Of a stretch of DNA of 6,384 nucleotides, positions 1 to 4,531 are shown piece by piece. The notes under the pieces were generated by a model. That model saw nothing but the letters and a program-made list of their open reading frames with translations, searched no databases and was not told the DNA's origin. Location of the stretch: the NCBI GenBank assembly GCA_002298885.1, contig DBMK01000047.1:1-6384 (forward strand), written 5' to 3'. The stretch comes from Anaerolineaceae bacterium UBA700 (GTDB lineage: Bacteria; Chloroflexota; Anaerolineae; Anaerolineales; Anaerolineaceae). The first letter of the stretch is position 1; each line of letters begins with the position of its first letter. Position numbers and translations under genes: made by a program.

Positions 1-2
1 GG

Positions 3-72
3 AAAAGAGCCAAACTCCAGGGGATTGGGGGTGAGGTCAATGCCGGAATTATAAAAGAGCCAAACTCCAGGG
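3..72. repeat. Two direct copies of a 20-base sequence, 50 bases apart
   Basis: Bases 3-22 and 53-72 are identical (aaaagagccaaactccaggg) and both continue into ggatt-like sequence, the first copy with one extra G. The 50-base spacing could mean a tandem array cut off by the window edge, but the second copy runs into unrelated T-rich sequence, so only two copies can be claimed. No reading frame explains the repeat. Its function is unknown. Confidence 0.75.
27..39 (-). repeat. Partial inverted copy of the C-rich repeat found near the right end
   Basis: Bases 27-39 (gggggtgaggtca) are the exact reverse complement of bases 6329-6341. On the minus strand the similarity continues loosely (cccccaatcccct here against cccccggcccct at the right end). 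This looks like a short dispersed intergenic repeat family present at both ends of the window. Thirteen bases is a modest match, so common ancestry is likely but not proven. Confidence 0.5.
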
Positions 73-139
73 ATTTTTTCTAAAAACCCTATATGAATAA
101 TTCAACCAAAAATATTTCTATATAGGATAGAATATATAC
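69..139 (+). promoter_or_regulatory. AT-rich leader with small hairpins upstream of the acyltransferase gene
   Basis: Bases 69-90 can fold into a compact hairpin: AGGG pairs with CCCT and TTTTT with AAAAA, with one bulged A and a TCT loop. Farther on, cctatat (88-94) is complementary to atatagg (120-126). The stretch is much richer in A and T than the genes, as expected for a promoter. TAGAAT (128-133) resembles a -10 box, but no -35 box sits at the right distance, so no promoter is assigned. AGGAT (124-128) is a weak Shine-Dalgarno for the ATG at 140. Confidence 0.3.
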
Positions 140-817
140 ATGAAAGACGCTGCGGCCATGAAGCCCGATAACGCGCCGGAGGAATTGATCCTTTTCGGTG
201 GCGGCGGGCATGGCAAGACCTTGATCGAGCTGGTCCGGGCGTCAGGGAAATACACCGTCGCAGGAATTGTGGACGATGGCCTGCCGGCAGGCGCGACGAT
301 CCTGGGGATCCCGGTACTGGGTGGAGCAGCCCTGCTCCCGGATTTGTACGCCAGTGGCCTGCGCCTGGCTATCAACGGCGTGGGCGGCATCAACCATTAC
401 GAAGTGCGCCTGCGGGTTTTCGATTCCCTGGCGCAAGCCGGCTTTTCCTGCCCGGCAGTGGTGCATCCTGCGGCCTGGATCGAGCCGAGCGCAGTCCTGG
501 AGGACGGCGTGCAGGTGCTGGCGCAGAGTTACGTCAGCAGCAGCGCCCACGTCGGTTTTGGAACGGTGATCAACGCCGGGGTGGTCGTCTCGCACGATTG
601 CACCCTGGGGCAGGTGGTTAATTTATCTCCGGGCGCCATGCTGGCAGGCGGAGTGAGTGTAGGCGACTACACCCAGATCGGCATGGCGGCTACGGTTAAT
701 CTAAATATCCAGATCGGCCGCTGCGTGCGCATCGGCAACGGGGCGACGGTAAAAGCAGACGTGCCGCCGGATACGGTGGTGCGGGCCGGATCGATCTGGC
801 CTTTGAAAGCGGAATAA
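140..817 (+). CDS. NeuD/PglD-family sugar O- or N-acyltransferase (left-handed beta-helix)
   Basis: A 225-residue cytosolic protein of the NeuD/PglD type, enzymes that move an acetyl group from acetyl-CoA to a nucleotide-linked or sialic-acid-like sugar for surface glycans. Residues 15-105 form the N-terminal nucleotide-binding-like domain with the glycine-rich start FGGGGHGK (19-26). Residues 107-113 (VVHPAAW) open the hexapeptide-repeat beta-helix, which runs to about 205. The catalytic-base candidate is His152 in VVSHDC, matching the H-E/D-C motif of PglD. The second His common in the family, nine residues later, is Asn161 here (VVNLSPG). The ATG at 140 is chosen because a weak AGGAT lies 11 bases upstream; the ATG at 158 has no ribosome binding site but would keep the whole domain. 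No glycan genes are visible in the window, so the substrate is unknown. Confidence 0.9.
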   Translation: MKDAAAMKPDNAPEELILFGGGGHGKTLIELVRASGKYTVAGIVDDGLPAGATILGIPVLGGAALLPDLYASGLRLAINGVGGINHYEVRLRVFDSLAQAGFSCPAVVHPAAWIEPSAVLEDGVQVLAQSYVSSSAHVGFGTVINAGVVVSHDCTLGQVVNLSPGAMLAGGVSVGDYTQIGMAATVNLNIQIGRCVRIGNGATVKADVPPDTVVRAGSIWPLKAE

Positions 818-825
818 TTTATCGG

Positions 826-842
826 GGTGGGTGTATCCCACC
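826..842 (+). promoter_or_regulatory. GC-rich hairpin in the mntH leader
   Basis: GGTGGG (826-831) and CCCACC (837-842) form a perfect 6-base stem around a TGTAT loop. It starts 9 bases after the acyltransferase stop codon and ends 5 bases before the mntH Shine-Dalgarno AAGGAG (848-853). There is no T-run after it, so it is not a standard intrinsic terminator. It could be a weak pause site or affect translation of mntH. It is too short to be a manganese riboswitch. Confidence 0.4.
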
Positions 843-858
843 ATATTAAGGAGTTCGA

Positions 859-2163
859 ATGTCTTCCAACGATAGTCAGCCGGGCGTCCGCTCGGGTGAT
901 AAACACACTTTAGAGTCAGCAGAGGAGACGCTTTCAGGAACGTCCAAACAGAACTGGCTGAAGCGGCTGCTGCCGTTTTTGGGCCCGGCGTTCATCGCCA
1001 GTGTAGCCTACGTCGATCCCGGCAATTTTGCCACCAATATCTCCGGCGGGGCCAAGTTTGGGCTTACCTTGCTGTGGGTGATCGTGGCCAGCAACATCAT
1101 GGCCATGCTGATCCAATCCCTTTCAGCCAAGCTGGGGATTGCCACCGGCCATAACCTGGCCGAGCACTGCCGCATGGCCTTTCCGAAATGGCTGGTCTGG
1201 CTTATGTGGGGGTTGATGGAGTTGGTGGCAATGGCCACGGACCTGGCCGAGTTCCTGGGGGCGGCGCTGGGCTTCAACCTGTTATTCGGGATCCCACTGT
1301 GGCTGGCAGGTTTGCTGACCGCCGTGGCTACGTTCGTAATCCTGGGGTTGGAGCGGTATGGGTTTCGCCCTCTGGAAGCCGTCATCACGGCGTTCGTCGG
1401 CATTATCGCCGTCAGTTACGTCATCGAGACGATCTTCGTGCGCCCGGATTGGGGCCAGGTTGTTGTGCACGCCTTCGTCCCCCAGTTTGCCGGGCCGGAG
1501 AGCATCGTCTTGGCGACAGGCATCCTCGGCGCGACGGTGATGCCTCACGCCATCTACCTGCACTCAGCCTTGACTCAATCGCGCATCGTGACCCGCGATC
1601 CAGTCAAGCTCAAGCGCCTGTTCCGCTTCGAGCTGGTGGATGTGGCCATCGCCATGGGCGTGGCCAGCCTGGTGAATGGGGCCATGTTGATCATGTCGGC
1701 CTCCGCCTTTTACCCGAAGCTGTCCGAGATCGGCACCATCGAAGAGGCTCACCGCACCCTGCAGCCGCTGCTGGGACCGGCAGCGGGTGTCGTTTTTGCG
1801 CTTTCACTGCTGGCTTCTGGGCTTTCCTCTTCGTCGGTTGGCACCATGGCCGGCCAGGTGATCATGCAGGGGTTCTTGCAATGGGAAATACCGGTGTGGA
1901 TCCGGCGTATGGTCACCATGGTCCCATCTTTGATCGTCATCATGCTGGGTCTGAACCCGACGAACACCCTGATCTTCAGCCAGGTTGTATTGAGCTTCGG
2001 CCTGCCTTTTGCGGTGATCCCCCTGGTTTTGTTTACCAGCAAACGCGAATTGATGGGCGTACTGGTCAACCGACGTATCACCACCGTCATCGCCAGCATG
2101 GTGGCGGCATTGATCGTCGTGCTCAACATCTATTTGGTGGTAGTTACTTTTTCAGGAGGGTAG
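859..2163 (+). CDS. mntH: Nramp-family divalent metal (Mn2+/Fe2+) transporter MntH
   Basis: A 434-residue inner-membrane, proton-coupled importer of Mn2+ and other divalent metals. After a hydrophilic N-terminal tail of about 35 residues, roughly 11 hydrophobic segments follow. The first carries the signature DPGN (53-56) and the sixth carries MPHAIYLHS (228-236). By the known Nramp structures the metal ligands would be Asp53, Asn56, Ala225 and Met228. The sulphur-bearing Met argues for Mn/Fe over the Mg-type relatives. TDLAEFLGAA (127-136) is the conserved third-segment motif. The length is slightly above the usual 410 because of the N-terminal tail. AAGGAG (848-853) lies 5 bases before the start. 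The gene ends two bases before a universal stress protein gene, so the two are almost certainly cotranscribed. No MntR or Fur operator could be recognised upstream. Confidence 0.97.
   Translation: MSSNDSQPGVRSGDKHTLESAEETLSGTSKQNWLKRLLPFLGPAFIASVAYVDPGNFATNISGGAKFGLTLLWVIVASNIMAMLIQSLSAKLGIATGHNLAEHCRMAFPKWLVWLMWGLMELVAMATDLAEFLGAALGFNLLFGIPLWLAGLLTAVATFVILGLERYGFRPLEAVITAFVGIIAVSYVIETIFVRPDWGQVVVHAFVPQFAGPESIVLATGILGATVMPHAIYLHSALTQSRIVTRDPVKLKRLFRFELVDVAIAMGVASLVNGAMLIMSASAFYPKLSEIGTIEEAHRTLQPLLGPAAGVVFALSLLASGLSSSSVGTMAGQVIMQGFLQWEIPVWIRRMVTMVPSLIVIMLGLNPTNTLIFSQVVLSFGLPFAVIPLVLFTSKRELMGVLVNRRITTVIASMVAALIVVLNIYLVVVTFSGG
2154..2159 (+). promoter_or_regulatory. Shine-Dalgarno of the universal stress gene, inside the end of mntH
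   Basis: AGGAGG lies in the last sense codons of mntH (encoding Ser-Gly-Gly), 6 bases before the ATG at 2166. It is a perfect core ribosome binding site and fixes the start of the downstream gene. A ribosome ending on mntH at 2161-2163 stops between this site and the next ATG, so translational coupling is likely. Confidence 0.85.
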
Positions 2164-2165
2164 TT

Positions 2166-3083
2166 ATGTTCGAGCATCTCCTGGTCCCCCTGGATGGTTC
2201 GAAGCTGGCGGAAGCCAGCCTGCCGGCAGCCGTGTTACTCAGCAAGGCGCTGGGATCGACCGTGACTCTGCTGCACATCATCGAGAAGGACGCCAGCCCG
2301 CAGATCCACGGCGACCGTCATTTGACCAACGAAGAAGACGCGTGTAAATACCTGGATCAGGTGGAGCAGGAATTCTTCCCGGACAACGCCCAGGTCGAAA
2401 CGCACGTGCACACCGAGAAAGTCAGCGACATCACCCGCAGCATCGTCGATCACACCGGCGAATTTGCGCCCGATTTGATCATTATGTGCACTCACGGTGA
2501 GGGCGGCTTGAAGGAAATTATGATGGGGAGTATCGCCCAACAGGTGATCGGCCGCGGCAAGACCCCAATTCTGCTGGTCAAGGCTGGCGAGGAGGGAGCG
2601 GTCCCCTTGACCTCCTTCAAGAGAATCCTGCTCCCGTTGGATGGCGAGGCTGAGCACGAACAATGCCTGCCCCTGGCAGCGGACCTGGCAACGCAGTTTT
2701 CGGCCCGCCTGGAGCTGCTGACCGTGGTGCATACTCTGGGCTCGCTCCCCGGCGAGCGGGCGGCCACCGGATGGATGCTGCCCGGCGCCACACGGGCCAT
2801 CCTGGACCTTGACGAGCAGACCGCCGCAGAATACCTGGAAAAACTGGCCGCCGAGCAGCGTGCCAGGGGGCTGAAGCCGAGCGTCACGGTGCGCCGGGGC
2901 GACCCCGCCCAGCAGATTCTGGCCGTGGCCCAATCCATGAGCGCTGATTTGATCGTGCTGGGCACGCACGGCAAGGGCGGGATGAAGGCATTCTGGGCCG
3001 GCAGTGTTGCCCCCAAGGTGGTGGTCGAGGCCAAGTCGCCGTTGCTGCTGGTGCCGGTGATGAAAATTGAGAATAGGGAATAG
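2166..3083 (+). CDS. Universal stress protein with two UspA domains
   Basis: A 305-residue cytosolic protein made of two Usp domains (about 1-140 and 151-298). Each starts with the typical strand and loop (HLLVPLDGS at 4-12, RILLPLDGE at 153-161) and ends in the nucleotide-binding loop. In the second domain this loop is the classic G-x2-G-x9-G-S (Gly266, Gly269, Gly279, Ser280), predicting ATP binding. In the first domain the leading Gly is Cys108, with Gly111, Gly121 and Ser122 kept. The tandem form resembles a fused version of the usual Usp dimer. The start at 2166 is set by AGGAGG at 2154-2159; the frame stays open far upstream through mntH, but that part has no Usp character. The final residues (IENRE) are encoded largely by the 7-base repeat array that follows. 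Its place directly after mntH suggests a role in the response to metal or oxidative stress, or in regulating the transporter. Confidence 0.95.
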   Translation: MFEHLLVPLDGSKLAEASLPAAVLLSKALGSTVTLLHIIEKDASPQIHGDRHLTNEEDACKYLDQVEQEFFPDNAQVETHVHTEKVSDITRSIVDHTGEFAPDLIIMCTHGEGGLKEIMMGSIAQQVIGRGKTPILLVKAGEEGAVPLTSFKRILLPLDGEAEHEQCLPLAADLATQFSARLELLTVVHTLGSLPGERAATGWMLPGATRAILDLDEQTAAEYLEKLAAEQRARGLKPSVTVRRGDPAQQILAVAQSMSADLIVLGTHGKGGMKAFWAGSVAPKVVVEAKSPLLLVPVMKIENRE

Positions 3084-3105
3084 AGAATGGAGAATAGAGA
3101 ATAGG
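3071..3105 (+). repeat. Left array of a degenerate 7-base repeat (5 units)
   Basis: Five contiguous units read gaatagg, gaataga, gaatgga, gaataga, gaatagg, followed by a partial gag. The array begins inside the last codons of the universal stress gene; its stop codon TAG (3081-3083) lies in the second unit. The array is the inverted counterpart of the units at 3144-3206. Pairing the arms with bases 3158-3192 gives a 35-position stem with about 31 Watson-Crick and 2 G-U pairs and a 52-base loop. It could act as a 3' end or stability element of the mntH-usp transcript. Confidence 0.85.
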
Positions 3106-3143
3106 GAGCAATTTTTGGGTAATCGGATTTACTCTCTTATTTT

Positions 3144-3207
3144 TCTACTCTCTACTCTCTATTCTCCATTCTCCATTCTCCATTCTCTATTCTCCACTCT
3201 CTTTTCT
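3144..3207 (+). repeat. Right array of the 7-base repeat, inverted (9 units)
   Basis: From 3144 the units read tctactc, tctactc, tctattc, tccattc (three times), tctattc, tccactc and tcttttc. These are the reverse complement of the left-array consensus, more numerous and more diverged at the ends. Because the units are near-identical, the two arms can pair in several registers. The array gives the bactofilin gene a pyrimidine-only style leader, ending 5 bases before its Shine-Dalgarno GGAG (3213-3216). The intervening bases 3106-3143 are AT-rich and hold no gene. Confidence 0.85.
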
Positions 3208-3221
3208 CTAATGGAGCTGCC

Positions 3222-3650
3222 ATGTTCAAAAAACCACCTTCTTCCGTAAATCCGGTACCGGTCAGCCCGACCGAACGGGTCACCTCGGTGCTTGGGCCGG
3301 GGATCAACTGGCAGGGGAACCTGCGCGGGAGCGGTGGGGTACGCATCGAGGGTACATTCGAGGGCGAGATTTCGCTGCGCGGCCTGGTGGTGGTGGGGGA
3401 GACCGGGCGGGTGACCTGCGAAAACCTGCGCGCCAATTCGGTGGTGGTGGCGGGGGCGGTGCGCGGTAACGTGCTGGCGGAGAAGCTCGAAATTCGCTCC
3501 ACCGGGCGGGTGTGGGGGGACGTTACGGTGGTCGCATTCGCCACGGAAGAAGGCGCATTCCTGCGCGGCCAGGTGCGCATGGAGGAGAAGGTGGAATTGG
3601 GCGAGCTGGACGGCGGGGAAAAACAATCGGAGGAGGGATCACAGGCGTGA
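3222..3650 (+). CDS. Bactofilin (polymer-forming cytoskeletal protein)
   Basis: A 142-residue member of the bactofilin family (formerly DUF583), proteins that polymerise without nucleotide into filaments or membrane-bound patches and organise cell shape or envelope enzymes. The core at about 22-122 is a regular series of short beta strands with repeating glycine and valine spacing (for example VRIEGTFEGEISLRGLVVVG, 40-59), as in the right-handed beta-helix of BacA. The N-terminal 20 residues are Pro/Ser-rich and flexible and start MFKK, which may aid membrane contact. The tail (123-142) is acidic and disordered. GGAG (3213-3216) lies 5 bases before the ATG. The peptidoglycan hydrolase gene often found beside bactofilins is not here. 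The gene is bracketed by two inverted repeat structures and is probably its own transcription unit. Confidence 0.93.
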   Translation: MFKKPPSSVNPVPVSPTERVTSVLGPGINWQGNLRGSGGVRIEGTFEGEISLRGLVVVGETGRVTCENLRANSVVVAGAVRGNVLAEKLEIRSTGRVWGDVTVVAFATEEGAFLRGQVRMEEKVELGELDGGEKQSEEGSQA

Positions 3651-3658
3651 AATGAAGG

Positions 3659-3760
3659 ACTTATCCGCGAATTACGCGAATTTTAACGAATGAGCACGAA
3701 TTATTTAATATATTTCTATTCGTGTTCATTCGTTACCATTCGTGTAATTCGCGGATAAGC
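3659..3760. repeat. Long imperfect inverted repeat (43-base arms) after the bactofilin gene
   Basis: Bases 3659-3701 and 3718-3760 are reverse complements at 38 of 43 positions, with two more able to form G-U pairs, around a 16-base AT-only-style loop (3702-3717). Both arms carry the recurring words cgaatt and acgaat. The structure starts 8 bases after the bactofilin stop codon. It could work as a bidirectional terminator or RNA stabiliser, though no strong T-run follows directly beyond TTTTCGTTTT (3761-3770). It resembles dispersed palindromic intergenic elements more than a gene-specific regulator. There is no transposase gene. Confidence 0.85.
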
Positions 3761-3781
3761 TTTTCGTTTTCCTCAAAAATT

Positions 3782-4516
3782 ATGGCCGATCTATTAGCAT
3801 ACCTGCCTGAATTCATCGGGGTGGCGGCGGTGGTGTGGATTGCCAGGGCCAGCCCAAGGTTCCGTTTTCGCCCGATAGGCTTTACGCGGGCCAGGCGGGA
3901 TGGGGTCATCGCCCTGAGCCTGTGGCTGCTGGCATTCCTGCTGCAGATTACGCTGCACCCTTACCTGGTGCCGCAGACCTGGTTCTCTAACTTGTTTCCA
4001 TTCAGCGCCGGTATGTTTTTTTACCAGGCACTGTATGCCGTAATTGCATTCGCGCTGGCAGCCGCATCGATGGTTTACCGGCGCCAACCGCCCAAGAGCG
4101 CCGGGTGGAACCGGCTCACCTGGCGCAATGGCCTGCTGGTTGGGTTGGCACTGGGGCTGCTTACGGTGTTCTTACGCCAGCGGAGCAACAACGTCCTCGA
4201 TGGCCTGAATACGGGCGAAGTGAACGGGCTGCTCCTGGCGCTGCTCATCGGCGCCGCCGAAGAGACCTTTTTCCGCGGCTATCTCCAGTTACGGCTGGAT
4301 TGGTGGCTGCCCAAGCCGTGGGGGTTCTTGCTGACCGCGGGGTTGTTCGTGCTCTGGCGGCTGCCGCTGCTCTTATTGGCGCCCGAGACGCTATGGGTCA
4401 ATTTAGCGCTGACCGCCGTCCAATCCCTGCTGTTGGGGTGGATCATGAAGGCCAGCGGGAGCGTGCTGGCGCCGGCGCTGTACCGGGCATTTTCGATCTG
4501 GTGTACGATCCTTTAA
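3782..4516 (+). CDS. CPBP-family (CAAX/Abi-like) membrane protein with altered active site
   Basis: A 244-residue integral membrane protein with about eight hydrophobic segments. Motif 1 of the CPBP intramembrane metalloprotease family is intact: EETFFR (Glu160, Glu161, Arg165). The next segment has FVLWR (189-193), where the family expects FxxxH, and the last has ALYRAFS (232-238), where it expects HxxxN. Both metal-binding histidines thus appear as arginine (codons CGG at 4358 and 4484), so proteolysis is doubtful. The frame is otherwise intact, which suggests a retained non-catalytic role rather than decay. The start is uncertain: ATG at 3782 begins a sensible hydrophobic N terminus but has no Shine-Dalgarno; a GTG at 3722 lies inside the inverted repeat and would add a repeat-derived leader. 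The stop is 15 bases before proS, suggesting cotranscription. Substrate or partner is unknown. Confidence 0.85.
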   Translation: MADLLAYLPEFIGVAAVVWIARASPRFRFRPIGFTRARRDGVIALSLWLLAFLLQITLHPYLVPQTWFSNLFPFSAGMFFYQALYAVIAFALAAASMVYRRQPPKSAGWNRLTWRNGLLVGLALGLLTVFLRQRSNNVLDGLNTGEVNGLLLALLIGAAEETFFRGYLQLRLDWWLPKPWGFLLTAGLFVLWRLPLLLLAPETLWVNLALTAVQSLLLGWIMKASGSVLAPALYRAFSIWCTIL

Positions 4517-4531
4517 CCTGGAGTTTTCCTC

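Noticed and set aside
818..858. Manganese riboswitch (yybP-ykoY) upstream of mntH
   Set aside because: The gap is only 41 bases and contains one simple 6-base hairpin; the riboswitch needs roughly 100 bases and two paired arms.
1188..2165. Long open frame overlapping mntH and continuous with the universal stress gene, suggesting a frameshifted MntH-Usp fusion
   Set aside because: The translation is rich in Arg, Gly and His with no family resemblance, as expected for a shadow frame in GC-rich DNA. No good slippery heptamer is present at the end of mntH, and AGGAGG with ATG at 2166 explains a separate start.
2235..2969. Minus-strand open frame of 244 codons opposite the universal stress gene
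   Set aside because: It lies wholly antisense to a well-supported Usp gene, has low-information composition, and no recognisable domain.
3071..3207. CRISPR array
   Set aside because: The units are 7 bases and contiguous, with no spacers of constant length, and there are no cas genes.
3067..3249. Small plus-strand frame across the heptamer arrays
   Set aside because: Its protein is only a translation of the 7-base repeat (ENREWRIENRE and LYSPFSIL-type words), and it overlaps two real genes.
3722..3781. GTG start at 3722 for the CPBP gene
   Set aside because: It lies within the right arm of the inverted repeat, so the added residues would be repeat-derived, and it has no Shine-Dalgarno. The ATG at 3782 is preferred, although it also lacks one.
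4517..4531. T-box or other leader controlling proS
   Set aside because: Only 15 bases separate proS from the upstream gene, which leaves no room for such an element.
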